NCBI RefSeq assembly: GCF_900108185.1
Contig: NZ_FNVA01000001.1
Coordinates: forward strand, 62,001 to 126,000
Direction: 5' to 3'
DNA from: Bryocella elongata
Lineage (GTDB): Bacteria; Acidobacteriota; Terriglobia; Terriglobales; Acidobacteriaceae
DNA length: 64,000 bases
Under the pieces are notes generated by a model. That model did not search any database. It was given only the letters and a program-made list of their open reading frames with translations, and was not told where the DNA came from. The translations under genes and the position numbers were made by a program. Of this stretch, positions 33,344 to 41,790 are shown piece after piece; positions within the stretch are counted from its first letter, which is position 1, and every line of letters begins with the position of its first letter.

Positions 33344-34258
33344 CTAAAAGACCCGCAGGTTGTCGCCCGGGCTGTCCTGCAGAAGGCCCAGTTCGCCGAG
33401 GAGGCGTTCGAGCTTGCGGCGGGTGACGTCGGTGACGGGCACCATGGGCAGGCGGAGGGTTTCGTTGCCGCGGCCGAGGAGGGCGAGCGTGGTCTTGACC
33501 GGCGCGGGGCTGGGCTCCCAGAAGTGGGCCTGCATCAGCGAGAAGTAGTTGCGGTTGATGCGGCGGGCGGTGAGCCAGTTATTGTCCAGCGCGGAGTTCA
33601 CCATCTGGGCCATCTGCTGGGGGATGGCGTTGGAGGCGACGGAGATGAGGCCGGCGCCGCCGACCGCGATGGTGGGCAGGGCGAGGGCGTCGTCGCCAGC
33701 AAAGATGCGGAAGCTGCGCGGGGCGAAGTTGCAGATCTCGGTGATCTGGGTGAGGTTGCCGGAGGATTCCTTGAGGGCGACGACGTTGGGCAGCTCGGCC
33801 AGGCGGAGGACGGTGGCGGGGTCCAGGTTCACGCCGGTGCGGCCGGGGATGTTGTAGAGCATCACGGGCAGGTCCACGGCCTCCGCGATGGCGCGGAAGT
33901 GCTGGAACTGGCCTTCCTGGCTGGGCTTGTTGTAGTACGGGTTCGCGGAGAGGATGCCGGTGAGTCCGGGGACGCGGGCGATCCTGCGGGCGTTGGCGAC
34001 GGCCTGGGCGGTGGCATTGTGGGTGCAGCCGGCGAAGACGGGGACGCGGTCCTCGGCGGCTTCGACGGTGACGGTGACGACGCGGATCCACTCCTGCTCG
34101 GAGAGGGTGGAGGCCTCGCCGGTGGTTCCGGCGGGGATGAGCAGGTTGACGCCATTGGCGATCTGCCACTCTACGTGCGAGCGGAGCGCGGGCTCGTCAA
34201 GCGAGCCGCCGGGACGGAAGGGGGTTACGAGAGCGGTGCCGCAGCCATGCAGGTTCAT
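33344..34258 (-). CDS. dapA: 4-hydroxy-tetrahydrodipicolinate synthase
   Basis: 304 residues. Schiff-base lysine K163 (VALKESSG), Y135 (YNIPGRTG) and T45-T46 (PAGTTGE) are in place. It condenses pyruvate with aspartate semialdehyde at the entry to lysine and diaminopimelate synthesis. It stands alone between the diguanylate cyclase and a TMEM175-like gene. No strong ribosome binding site is visible. Confidence 0.94.
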   Translation of the reverse strand: MNLHGCGTALVTPFRPGGSLDEPALRSHVEWQIANGVNLLIPAGTTGEASTLSEQEWIRVVTVTVEAAEDRVPVFAGCTHNATAQAVANARRIARVPGLTGILSANPYYNKPSQEGQFQHFRAIAEAVDLPVMLYNIPGRTGVNLDPATVLRLAELPNVVALKESSGNLTQITEICNFAPRSFRIFAGDDALALPTIAVGGAGLISVASNAIPQQMAQMVNSALDNNWLTARRINRNYFSLMQAHFWEPSPAPVKTTLALLGRGNETLRLPMVPVTDVTRRKLERLLGELGLLQDSPGDNLRVF

Positions 34259-34315
34259 ACAGTCGGGGTTAAGTGTAGAGCCTTTGGGGCGCTTGTTGAT
34301 AGGGCGGGAGAGTGT

Positions 34316-34936
34316 TCAGTCGCGCGGTAGCGGGTCGTGGTCCTGGCGCCAGCGGGATTGGGCGCGGGTCTGCTCGACGACACGTTTTGGAGGGATGAGC
34401 CAGATGACGGCGACGAGGGCGATGAAGCCGAGGGAGATCCAGGTGGAGAAGTGGGCGCCGAGGATGGCGCAGAGGTAGCTGGAGGCGGAGAGTGCGGTCT
34501 TGAGGAGGCTGTTGGCGGGGGCGATACCGCTGTGGGCGCAGATGAGCATGGAGAGCACGAACCACGGGATGGCTGGGACTATGCAGACGGCAGCGTAGAG
34601 CGCGATGGAGAACGGGGTCAGGCCGCGTTCGCCCATCCAGGCGGTGGCGGCGGGGATGAGCGAGAGGCAGAAGAGCAGGGCGAGGTTCGACCAGAGGATG
34701 CCGTGCGTGATCTGCTGGAGGTCGTCGACGAGGTAGTGATGGTTGACCCAGTAGATGCCGACCTGGATGAAGCTGAGCAGGTAGACGACGAGGATGGGCG
34801 CGATGTGGCGGAGACCATCGAGGTTGGAGATGTCGCGGGTGGGCACGTGGATCTCCAGCACCATGATGGTGATGATGACGGCGATGACGCCGTCGGAGAA
34901 GGCCTCCATGCGGGACGGTGTGAGTTTGTCTTCCAT
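34316..34936 (-). CDS. TMEM175-like potassium channel family protein (DUF1211)
   Basis: 206 residues from MEDKLTPSRMEAFSDGV; the first helix carries the RxxxFSD signature (F13-S14-D15). Six hydrophobic segments are visible, ending before a charged tail. It lies 57 bp upstream of dapA on the same strand. It is clearly different in sequence from the member at 18673-19413, so the window carries two paralogues. Confidence 0.82.
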   Translation of the reverse strand: MEDKLTPSRMEAFSDGVIAVIITIMVLEIHVPTRDISNLDGLRHIAPILVVYLLSFIQVGIYWVNHHYLVDDLQQITHGILWSNLALLFCLSLIPAATAWMGERGLTPFSIALYAAVCIVPAIPWFVLSMLICAHSGIAPANSLLKTALSASSYLCAILGAHFSTWISLGFIALVAVIWLIPPKRVVEQTRAQSRWRQDHDPLPRD

Positions 34937-35238
34937 GGCGATGGAATGAGGATACGGGGGATGGGGGCGGTGGTGTACCCCCATCCCCCGGGTGGCGCCA
35001 AAATCTTCAGGTGAAGGACTTTAGGCGGGGGAATCCGAATGGGGGAGTCATCGGAACGCCGCGCTGCGGGCCCAGCCGGGGTGGGCGGGAGCCGCTTGGG
35101 TTGCTTCTCTTCTTATTGTAGGTGGTTGGGAGGGGGGAGTACGCCAGGATTTTTGGCGCGAATCGCCAGTGTTGGCGAGGATTTTGGAGTTGGAGTGGGT
35201 TGACAGGGGTTTGGGGTGGGGATGAACCGTTGTTCCCT
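34937..35238. other. Intergenic region, nothing recognised
   Basis: The 302 bases contain G-rich stretches and the near-repeat GGATTTTTGGCG / GGATTTTGGAG around 35150-35190, but no gene, terminator or strong palindrome. The promoter of the TMEM175-like gene should be near its right-hand start. Confidence 0.4.
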
Positions 35239-35559
35239 TCACGCGCCAGCCTCGCCTCCAGGATTTGGCGGGAGCTGCCTGCCGTGGCGGATCGTCAGGA
35301 CGTAGACATGCTCCGATTCGTCGTTGAGCTCGTAGAGCACACGATAGAAGTGCGGCTTGTTTCCGTAGATGATCTCGCGGACCGCCGGGTCTTCGCGGGT
35401 GGGCTTGCCCATGCGGGGTGATGAGGCGAGCAGGCCTATCGTGTCTTCGAGCCCGGCGAACCATCGGGCAGCGCCTGCGGACTCTGTCGCGTTGACATGG
35501 AGGTAGAGGCGGTCGAGTTCGCGCAGAACGCGCGCGGTGAGCTCAACGGTCCAGGCCAT
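35239..35559 (-). CDS. RelE/ParE family toxin
   Basis: 106 residues from MAWTVELTARVLRELDRLYLHV. The family pattern is clear: AARWFAGLEDTIGLLASSPRMGKP, then REIIYGNKPHFYRVLYELNDESEHVYVLTIRHGRQ. RelE/ParE toxins are small mRNA interferases or gyrase inhibitors. The start overlaps the end of the antitoxin gene by 17 bases, as in coupled toxin-antitoxin pairs. The frame upstream of 35559 is the antitoxin gene in another frame. Confidence 0.85.
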   Translation of the reverse strand: MAWTVELTARVLRELDRLYLHVNATESAGAARWFAGLEDTIGLLASSPRMGKPTREDPAVREIIYGNKPHFYRVLYELNDESEHVYVLTIRHGRQLPPNPGGEAGA

Positions 35560-35764
35560 GTTTTTCGCGGAACTGGGCGAAGCCTTGATGGAGTGGGACG
35601 GTTCGGCCGGCCTGGACATCTTCGCGGGCCTGGCGGATGGCTTCGCGGGCGTCTGCGTCGGCGACGGAGTCTCGCCAGGCTTCGAGGGCAATCCGGGCAG
35701 GGTCCATGCCTGCGGCCTTCAGTTGGTCGGCGAGACTGTCCGGGATCTCAACGGTTAGCTGCAT
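35543..35764 (-). CDS. Antitoxin of the RelE/ParE pair
   Basis: 73 residues from MQLTVEIPDSLADQLKAAGMDPARIALEAW, the usual start of short antitoxins of this class (a ribbon-helix-helix-like N-terminus), followed by an acidic helix that would wrap the toxin (SVADADAREAIRQAREDVQAGR). It is translated just ahead of, and overlaps, the toxin gene. An in-frame ATG at 35779 is possible but lacks a ribosome binding site. Confidence 0.8.
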   Translation of the reverse strand: MQLTVEIPDSLADQLKAAGMDPARIALEAWRDSVADADAREAIRQAREDVQAGRTVPLHQGFAQFREKHGLDR

Positions 35765-35844
35765 GGGGGTAGGGTACACCCGTTCGGGGTCGGGGTTTGG
35801 GTGGCGTCAGGGATGAGGCGGTCGTTCGCTGGCGCGAACGATAC

Positions 35845-35881
35845 CCCACCCTTTTCACGATGGAGCTGTGAAAAGGATGGG
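35845..35881. repeat. Hairpin element
   Basis: CCCACCCTTTTCAC (35845-35858) pairs with GTGAAAAGGATGGG (35868-35881) with one mismatch around a 9-base loop. It is followed by CCACCCG, recalling the GCACCCGG tail of the dispersed repeats elsewhere in the window. No gene lies in the 246 bases between the antitoxin and DUF262 genes. Confidence 0.5.
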
Positions 35882-36010
35882 CCACCCGTCTAAAACCACT
35901 TCCAGCAGGACATCGACACTTACATCGTCTGCATCATCCAACCGGTGGCCCTTGGTCCTGAGTCTCACAGCCAGCCGGTGCGTTGTGATGATGGGAATAA
36001 GAGCCCCACT

Positions 36011-37324
36011 TCACGGAGCTGTTGCGGGCCTTCCCCGCGGGTGGCACTTCGCACACACGAGGCGCCCGTTACTCGTCTGGGTCTTGCCTCCCAGATAGTG
36101 CGGCGTCGGGAAGTGGTCGTACTCTTCAGCGCCGCTGTCCACGGCCACGTTACAGATCTGGCATATTCCTTTGTCTCGATCGAAGATCTCGAGCTTTTGC
36201 TCGCTATCGAAAAGTCGTTGAGGATCGAGGTGTATCCCGAGCTTCGATGGAAGCTGGCTCCTCCATTCCGTGTAATACAAATTTATCGCCCTGCCGCTAC
36301 TTGCTTTGCCCGATTTCGTGGTGCTGGGCGAGTTGACGATATGGTCTGCTACCTGGCTAAAGAGCGTGGAGTTTGGTCGCCAAGCGGGGTTGAAAGACAA
36401 ATCCTGCATCAGCATAAACGCAGAGATTACATCCAATTTCTTGAATTTGCGCTTCGTATTACCTTCTTTGGCAGAAAGAAGCATGGCTGCTGTCAAAACG
36501 TCGGTGGTCAGATTGAGGCAATTGATAAAGCTCGCTGCTAGTGTTCCATTTGCGTCGAGTTCTGTATGTGCGTGATAGGTCCGGTCTAGATCGTCCGCTG
36601 TAATACTCTGGGCAACATGCGGATCGCGCGCTCGAGCTTGGAATAACGTGAACAGCTGCGCACACACTTGCCGATTGGTTGTGAAGTTGTCGTCGTCATC
36701 ATCACCGCGATCGCTCCGCCTGTCTATGAGGCCAAACAGTTTACTTGCAGGCTCTTTTCTCAGCTTTCCAGCCAGTATCTCGATGAATGGTCCGAGTGCG
36801 CCGGGCCAAGCGTCTCTTACCTGTTGGCGGTTCAGGGCTGTTCCCGACTGTAGGCGGATAAATAGGTCACGGATCTCATCAACGTTGACGACTTCTGTGA
36901 TGATGAAGGCGTCGATTTCAGCATTATCGATGAGATCCCTTTGCCCAACATCGAGTTGCGAATAGCGTCTACCCGACCATGGCGCGTCGATCTTCCGCAG
37001 GCTATTGGGTAGCCGCAACTGCTTATCATCGGGCTTGAGCAGTTCAAACTGACCCGCGTAGAAATCGGCGAAAGCCCGGATTCGCTGTTGGCCGTCGACA
37101 ATCTCATAGCGAACCGCGGAGTCTCCTCCTAGTCCGCGCCGGATTAGCTTATGGAGAAAAATCCTAGGGATCGGGTAAGTGCGAAATACCGAATCGATGA
37201 GGCCCTGTTGCTGGCTTGTTCCCCAGGATGCACCTCGTTGGTATTCGATGTTGACGCTAAGCGACTTGTTACCCCACGCATCAACCAGCTCCCGAACTTT
37301 GAGCTTTTCCTGCGAATATTGCAT
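36011..37324 (-). CDS. DUF262 (ParB/GmrS-like) protein with C-terminal HNH motif
   Basis: 437 residues. The DUF262 nucleotidase-like motifs are IEYQRGASW (about 27-34) and IVDGQQRIRAF (about 75-84), with RLQSGTALNRQQVRDAW later. An acidic run (GDDDDDN) lies near 210. The C-terminus has an HNH-type zinc motif: CQIC, EYDHFPTPHYLGG, then CAKC. This is the architecture of GmrSD-like and related defence or mobile-element proteins, but the DUF1524 half of GmrSD is missing. Base composition is visibly lower in GC than the neighbours, suggesting transfer. GAGG lies 13 bases before the ATG. Confidence 0.8.
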   Translation of the reverse strand: MQYSQEKLKVRELVDAWGNKSLSVNIEYQRGASWGTSQQQGLIDSVFRTYPIPRIFLHKLIRRGLGGDSAVRYEIVDGQQRIRAFADFYAGQFELLKPDDKQLRLPNSLRKIDAPWSGRRYSQLDVGQRDLIDNAEIDAFIITEVVNVDEIRDLFIRLQSGTALNRQQVRDAWPGALGPFIEILAGKLRKEPASKLFGLIDRRSDRGDDDDDNFTTNRQVCAQLFTLFQARARDPHVAQSITADDLDRTYHAHTELDANGTLAASFINCLNLTTDVLTAAMLLSAKEGNTKRKFKKLDVISAFMLMQDLSFNPAWRPNSTLFSQVADHIVNSPSTTKSGKASSGRAINLYYTEWRSQLPSKLGIHLDPQRLFDSEQKLEIFDRDKGICQICNVAVDSGAEEYDHFPTPHYLGGKTQTSNGRLVCAKCHPRGRPATAP

Positions 37325-37357
37325 ACATGGGAATCTACCTCGTAAACAGGATTTTCG

Positions 37358-37580
37358 CTACGGGGTAATTCGCTTGCGCATGAAGATGGTGGCCTGGGGG
37401 TTGTCGTTGAAGCGGGGGATTTCTTTGTAGCCTCGGCGGCGGTACATGGCCAGGGCGGCGGCGAAGGTTTCGTTGGTGTCGGTCTGGCACACGGATGCGG
37501 ACCTATCGAAGAGGATGAGAGCTTCTTCGAACTGTTTGAGCGGCTGCGGGGCGAGCGGTTGATCCGTAAGGAGCCTCTGA
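37358..37580 (-). pseudogene. 3' fragment of a GNAT acetyltransferase gene
   Basis: The frame ends with AMYRRRGYKEIPRFNDNPQATIFMRKR, nearly identical to the end of the GNAT protein at 37702-38397. At DNA level 37371-37458 matches 37708-37795 over 88 bp with about ten differences. The preceding residues (QFEEALILFDRSASVCQTDTNETFAAA) differ, and the acetyl-CoA-binding half is missing. It is a truncated paralogue rather than a working gene. Confidence 0.65.
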
Positions 37581-37603
37581 TCAATTAATCCAAGCGTACC
37601 CCA

Positions 37604-37657
37604 GCGGCTAAAGCCGCATGATTTGTGCGGGCTTTGCGGCACGACTGAAGTCGTGCC
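37604..37657. repeat. Two short hairpins between GNAT copies
   Basis: GCGGCT/AGCCGC (37604-37617) and GGCACGACT/AGTCGTGCC (37638-37657) are perfect stems with 2-base centres. Both have the TAAAG or TGAAG-type centre seen in the GGGCTGAAGCCC hairpins inside the neighbouring GNAT gene, pointing to one repeat class. Confidence 0.5.
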
Positions 37658-37701
37658 CTTCCGTTCTTGCGACCTCATCAGAGACTGCTTACAGGCTACA
37701 G

Positions 37702-38397
37702 CTATAGCCGTTTGCGCATGAAGATGGTGGCCTGGGGGTTGTTGTTGAAGCGGGGTATTTCCTGGTAGCCTCGGCGGCGGTACATGGCTATGGCGGTCTG
37801 GAACTCGGATTTGGAGTCGAGGTAGATCCAGGTGTGGTCGGCGTTGCGGGCGGTTTGCTCGGCCAGGTCCATGAGGGGGCCGGCCAGCTTGTTGCCTCGG
37901 AAGGCGGGGAGGACGTAGAGGCGTTTGCACTCGACGGCGGTGGGCTGGTGGGGTGTTGCCGGGAGTGTCCCGGGGCTGAAGCCCGCCGTTGTGGATGACG
38001 CCGGTTCCGCGGGCTGAAGCCCGCTGCTACTCCGGAGTGCGGGTGGGGATGCGGGTGTTTGTCCGGGTGGGTCTGGGGGCTGATCGGCTAGCGCGTCGAG
38101 GTGCAAACGGCGGAGCATGACGCAGGCGGCGGGGATGTCGCCGGTGTTGGGTGTTGGGTGTTGGATGTTGGGGGTTGGGTGGGGCTGAGCGTGATCCGAT
38201 TGATCTGGCGATTGATTTGGGGTGGGTTTAGCTGGGGCAAAGGCCAGGAAGTAGCCGGTGCCGTCGGTGGTGGGGGCGAGGGATTGGGCGGTGTAGGCGG
38301 GGTCGTCGCGCTGCCAGATGTCGAACTCGGTGTAGTAGCTGTCGAGGAGGGCGAGGACGGCGGGGAGGTCGGCGGGGGTGGCTGGGCGGAGGGTCAT
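37702..38397 (-). CDS. GNAT acetyltransferase with low-complexity insert
   Basis: 231 residues. The start MTLRPATPADLPAVLALLDSYYTEF and the second half (YVLPAFRGNKLAGPLMDLAEQTARN, then MYRRRGYQEIPRF) are a normal GNAT domain. In between, about 60 residues at two places are low-complexity Pro/Gln/Ser/Thr. The first (HPTPNIQHPTPNT) is encoded by TTGGGTGTTGG-type repeats. The second is encoded by two GGGCTGAAGCCC hairpin elements (37973-37984, 38009-38024). Such DNA elsewhere in the window is intergenic. Acetyl-CoA transfer is likely; the acceptor is unknown. Confidence 0.75.
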   Translation of the reverse strand: MTLRPATPADLPAVLALLDSYYTEFDIWQRDDPAYTAQSLAPTTDGTGYFLAFAPAKPTPNQSPDQSDHAQPHPTPNIQHPTPNTGDIPAACVMLRRLHLDALADQPPDPPGQTPASPPALRSSSGLQPAEPASSTTAGFSPGTLPATPHQPTAVECKRLYVLPAFRGNKLAGPLMDLAEQTARNADHTWIYLDSKSEFQTAIAMYRRRGYQEIPRFNNNPQATIFMRKRL

Positions 38398-38687
38398 AAC
38401 GGCAGGGATTAGGGATTAGGGTCCAGGGTTTCGGGCTGGTCTGGGTTCTTCTGATGTTAGCCCGGGTCCCTTGAGGGACGTGGGGCACCCGGATTGGGGG
38501 CTGAAAGGTACTGGCGGTCTTGGCGGGTGGAGATCTTCGGGGTCCTTCGACTTCACATCTCGCAGCTTTGCTGCGAGATGTTTCGCTCAGGATGACGGCT
38601 TCTTTCTCAGGATGACATGGGGGTGTCCTGATTCATCCTGAGAACCCACGTCTCAAAGTCGAGACCCGGGGCACCCGGATTTTGGGG
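38398..38687. repeat. Intergenic region made of dispersed repeats
   Basis: Two copies of the GGGGCACCCGG-tailed hairpin family lie at 38461-38493 and 38645-38677. Between them is a perfect 11-bp stem, CATCTCGCAGC/GCTGCGAGATG (about 38556-38580), followed by two CAGGATGAC words. No gene is visible. Confidence 0.6.
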
Positions 38688-39953
38688 CTACGCCCAGGTG
38701 CCTTGGCGCATGAGGGGTTGGGCGTTGCCGTTGTTGTCTAGGCCGTCTACGTTCATCGTCGCGGAGCCGATCATCCAGTCGACGTGGATGAGGGACTCGT
38801 TGGCGCCTAGTTTGGCTAGCTCTTCGGAGCTCATGTGTTCGCCGCCGATGAGGCAGGTGGAGTAGGCCTGGCCGAGGGCGATGTGGCTGGCGGCGTTCTC
38901 GTCGAAGAGGGTGTTCCAGAAGAGGATGCCGGACTGGGCGATGGGGGAGTTATGCGGGACGAGGGCGACCTCGCCTAACTTGCGTGCGCCGTCGTCGGTG
39001 GAGATGAGCTGGTTGAGCGCGGCCTCGCCGTTGGAGGCGGTGGCTTTGACGATCTTGCCGTTGGCGAACTCGCAGCGGATGTTTTCGATGAGCGAACCCT
39101 GGTTGGAGAGCGGCTTGGAGGCGGTGACGAAGCCGTTGACGCGGTCCTTGTGCGGGGTGGTGAAGCACTCTTCGGTGGGGATGTTGGGCTGGCAGTAGAT
39201 GCCGTTGCCTGCGGTGGTGCCTCCGCCGGCCCAGAGGTGCTGGTCGGCGAGGCCGACGGTGAGGTCGGTGGTGCCTTCGTCGTTGTGGAAGCGGAGGGAG
39301 TGGAAGCGCTTGTTGTTGAGGAAGTCGACGCGCTGCTTGAGGTTCTCGCCGTGCTGCTTCCAGGCGGCGACGGGGTCGTCGGAGGTGATGCGGGAGGTGG
39401 CGAAGATGGCGTCCCAGAGGCGGTCGGTGGCGAGCTCGATGGGATCGTTGGGGAAGACCATGGCGGCCCAAGCGGGCGTGGCGGCGGCGACGATGGTCCA
39501 GTTGATCTCGTGGCGGGTGATGAGCTCGAGCGCGGGCTTGTAGGCGATGGAGGTGGCCTTGTTGGCGCGGGAGACCTTCTTCGGGTCCTGGCCGGCGAGG
39601 AGCGCGGGATTGGCGCCGGTGACGGCGAGGCGGGCTGCACCGGACTTGAAGGCGGCGGCGATGCCGTCGTAGAGCCACTGGGGGGCGTAGTCGAAGGATT
39701 CTTCGGGGGCGTGGGCGTAGCGGGCGAGGGTGGCGGCGTCGTCGGAGTAGATGGTGGTGACGAGCTTGGCTCCGGCCTTGTAGGCCTGCTCGGTGATCTT
39801 GCGGGCGAGCGGCATGGCGTCGGTGGGAGCGGTCATGAAGAGCTCCTGGCCCTCGCGGAGGCCAAGGCCGATGCGGATCGCGACCTCGGCGAGGCGGTCC
39901 AGCTTCTGATTGAAGGGAAGAGCGGAAAACGTTGAGGCAGCAGCGTTCGACAT
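38688..39953 (-). CDS. M29 family aminopeptidase
   Basis: 421 residues from MSNAAASTFSALPFNQKLDRLAEVAIRIGLGLREGQEL, typical of M29 (AmpS/PepS/aminopeptidase T). The C-terminal metal-site region is complete: GEVALVPHNSPIAQSGILFWNTLFDENAASHIALGQAY, later HVDWMIGSATMNVDG. M29 enzymes are cytoplasmic dimeric exopeptidases with two metals. The frame extends to 40064 but that part is encoded by microsatellite-like intergenic DNA. It lies 161 bp downstream of dapB on the same strand. Confidence 0.92.
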   Translation of the reverse strand: MSNAAASTFSALPFNQKLDRLAEVAIRIGLGLREGQELFMTAPTDAMPLARKITEQAYKAGAKLVTTIYSDDAATLARYAHAPEESFDYAPQWLYDGIAAAFKSGAARLAVTGANPALLAGQDPKKVSRANKATSIAYKPALELITRHEINWTIVAAATPAWAAMVFPNDPIELATDRLWDAIFATSRITSDDPVAAWKQHGENLKQRVDFLNNKRFHSLRFHNDEGTTDLTVGLADQHLWAGGGTTAGNGIYCQPNIPTEECFTTPHKDRVNGFVTASKPLSNQGSLIENIRCEFANGKIVKATASNGEAALNQLISTDDGARKLGEVALVPHNSPIAQSGILFWNTLFDENAASHIALGQAYSTCLIGGEHMSSEELAKLGANESLIHVDWMIGSATMNVDGLDNNGNAQPLMRQGTWA

Positions 39954-40114
39954 GGTGCAAGTGTACCGCTGGGGGGAAGAGGTTGTCGGGTGTTCGTTGT
40001 TGGTTGTTGGGGACGAGTTGTGAGTTGCCAGGGGTGAGTTACCCCTGCTCAACGCACTGTTCAACGCCTAACAACGAACACCTAACAACCAACAACGGAG
40101 AGCTGCAGGCGCCC

Positions 40115-40801
40115 CTACAGCTTCTCGACTACGTCCTGGAAGTCGTAGATGCCGGAGTGGGTGGAGAGCCACTCGGCGGCGCGGACTGCGCCTTCGGCGA
40201 AGGGCTTGCGCGAGGTGGACTCGTGCGTGAGGAGCAGGCGGTCGTTGGGGCCGGTGGCGATGAGGGTGTGGGTGCCGGCGGCGTCGCCGACGCGGTGGGC
40301 CTCGATTCGGATGTCGGTGTTGCCGAGGACGGAGGCGACGTTATCGCGGAGGGTGAGCGCGGTGCCGGAGGGTGCGTCGACCTTGGAGGTGTGGTGGGTC
40401 TCCTCGATGGAGAAGGTGTAGCCGGACTCCTTGAGCGCGGTGGTGAAGTAGCGCGCGAGGGCGAACATCTTCTGGACGCCGATGGAGTAGTTGGTGCCGT
40501 AGAGCAGGGAGCCGCCGCGTCGCTCGGCGAGGGCCTTCATGTCGGCGAGTTTCTCGTACCAGCCTGTGGTGCCGATGACCATCTTGGCGCCGACGGCGAG
40601 GCAAGCGCGCATGTTGGTGATGACGGATTCGGGCGTGGTGAAGTCGATGACGACGTCGAAGCCGGTGACGAAGGGGTGCGTGAGGGCGGCGCCGTCTTTG
40701 TTTTCGGTGGCGTCGAGGACGTGGACGCTGTGGCCGTGTTCGGCGGCTACTTCTGCTACGAGTTTGCCGGTCTTGCCGGCTCCTAGGACGAGGAGGCGCA
40801 T
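40115..40801 (-). CDS. dapB: 4-hydroxy-tetrahydrodipicolinate reductase
   Basis: 228 residues, shorter than the usual 240-270. The N-terminal dinucleotide motif is atypical (VLGAGKTGKL). The C-terminal substrate domain is classical: GTTGW at about 85, the catalytic ETHHTSKVDAPSGTAL, and GTHTLIATGPNDRLLLTHESTSRKPFAEGAV. It reduces the DapA product in lysine/diaminopimelate synthesis. It lies 24 bp downstream of a small zinc-motif gene and 1.0 kb from lysC, all on the minus strand. Confidence 0.92.
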   Translation of the reverse strand: MRLLVLGAGKTGKLVAEVAAEHGHSVHVLDATENKDGAALTHPFVTGFDVVIDFTTPESVITNMRACLAVGAKMVIGTTGWYEKLADMKALAERRGGSLLYGTNYSIGVQKMFALARYFTTALKESGYTFSIEETHHTSKVDAPSGTALTLRDNVASVLGNTDIRIEAHRVGDAAGTHTLIATGPNDRLLLTHESTSRKPFAEGAVRAAEWLSTHSGIYDFQDVVEKL

Positions 40802-40825
40802 GGGGGACAGTGTAGTTGAGTGAGG

Positions 40826-41173
40826 TTAGATTTGGCTCGATTGCTTCGGCGTCATGCAGCTGCCGCAAAGCTTTGCTTTCGGAGTTCGAAGTGGTTTACC
40901 GCAGTGATGGCAGGGAGGGCCATAAAGGGACAGGCGATGGTGCAGGACGGCGTTGGGATTTGTCTCCCGGAAGCCGGTGATGTCTTCGTATCGCTGAAGC
41001 ATTGCCGAAAAGCGTTCGGTGATCGGAACTGCGTCGAGTGGGATGTCTCTATCCCGTCGCAGCTGCTTGACGGAATTCATTCCCACTCGGTGGAGTGACG
41101 CGATCTCCGCGTATTCCTCCTCGTCGAGCATCGGCATATCGCGGCGACAGCGCCAGCACCATAGAGATTGCAT
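40826..41173 (-). CDS. Hypothetical zinc-motif protein
   Basis: 115 residues from MQSLWCWRCRRDMPMLDEEEYAEI. CWRC at the N-terminus and CHHC plus CGSC at the C-terminus give Cys pairs that could form one or two zinc ribbons. The middle (LHRVGMNSVKQLRRDRDIPLDAVPITERFSAMLQRYEDITGF) is helical. The frame runs on upstream to 41710 through repeat DNA, which I exclude. No family recognised. It lies 24 bp upstream of dapB. Confidence 0.6.
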   Translation of the reverse strand: MQSLWCWRCRRDMPMLDEEEYAEIASLHRVGMNSVKQLRRDRDIPLDAVPITERFSAMLQRYEDITGFRETNPNAVLHHRLSLYGPPCHHCGKPLRTPKAKLCGSCMTPKQSSQI

Positions 41174-41790
41174 GGTGGCTCGATCATAACCGGCGGCGCG
41201 ATAGCCCGGGTCCGAGGGCCGGACTCGGGGCACCCGGTTGTGGGGCCGGTGATGTGTCGCGCTTACAGCGCTTGAGTTTCTTGAGGGCTGGTACCTGGGC
41301 CTGCGGCCCAGGCTGGTATGTGGTCGCGGCTTCGGCGCTTGCTGGTGTGCGGGATTCGAGTGACGCGGCGAACGCGGCATCCTGCGAACCCATGTCTCAG
41401 AAGCGAGACATGGGGCACCCGGCTCGGTGGCTTCGGAGGCATCCGGAGTCGTGATGCTACGAGCCCACATCTCTTCGAGATATGGGGCACCCGGAGTGAT
41501 GCGGCTACGGGCGAAATACAGGGGTTCCTCGGCTATGCCTCGGAATGACTGTGGGGAGGTGGGCATCCTGCGAACCCATGTCTCAGAAGCGAGACATGGG
41601 GCACCCGGCTCGATGGCTTCGGGGCACCCGGATGGTGCGGCTTCGAGCGGGATGCAGGTTTCTCCACTGCGCGGGACGATAAAGCCGTCCCGCTCCGGTC
41701 GAAATGACACAGTTTGGGACGGCTTTATGGTCTGGGCTAATCTGCAGCGGTCTGGGTGGATCTGCAGCGTGGGCCGCAGGTGAAGCGAGG
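41174..41790. other. 617-bp intergenic repeat cluster
   Basis: No gene is supported. Four copies of the dispersed hairpin with GGGGCACCCGG tail are present (stems near 41205-41229, 41389-41414, 41464-41486 and 41575-41600), all in the same orientation. Two of them extend into a longer duplicated block (CATCCTGCGAACCC upstream, GGCTCG then GGCTTCGG downstream). One copy of a second repeat class is at 41654-41711. The region separates lysC from the zinc-motif gene and dapB. Confidence 0.7.
41654..41711. repeat. Second dispersed repeat class, copy 1
   Basis: Starts GCAGGTTTCTCC, has a GCGGGACG/CGTCCCGC stem in the middle and ends CTCCGGTCGAAATGACACA. The element at 51513-51568 has the same ends and the same central stem design. 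Confidence 0.65.

Noticed and set aside
40826-41710. Long version (294 codons) of the zinc-motif gene
   Set aside because: The extra N-terminal part is translated from dispersed hairpin repeats, seen as duplicated EPGAPCLASETWVRRMP peptides; the gene proper starts at 41173.
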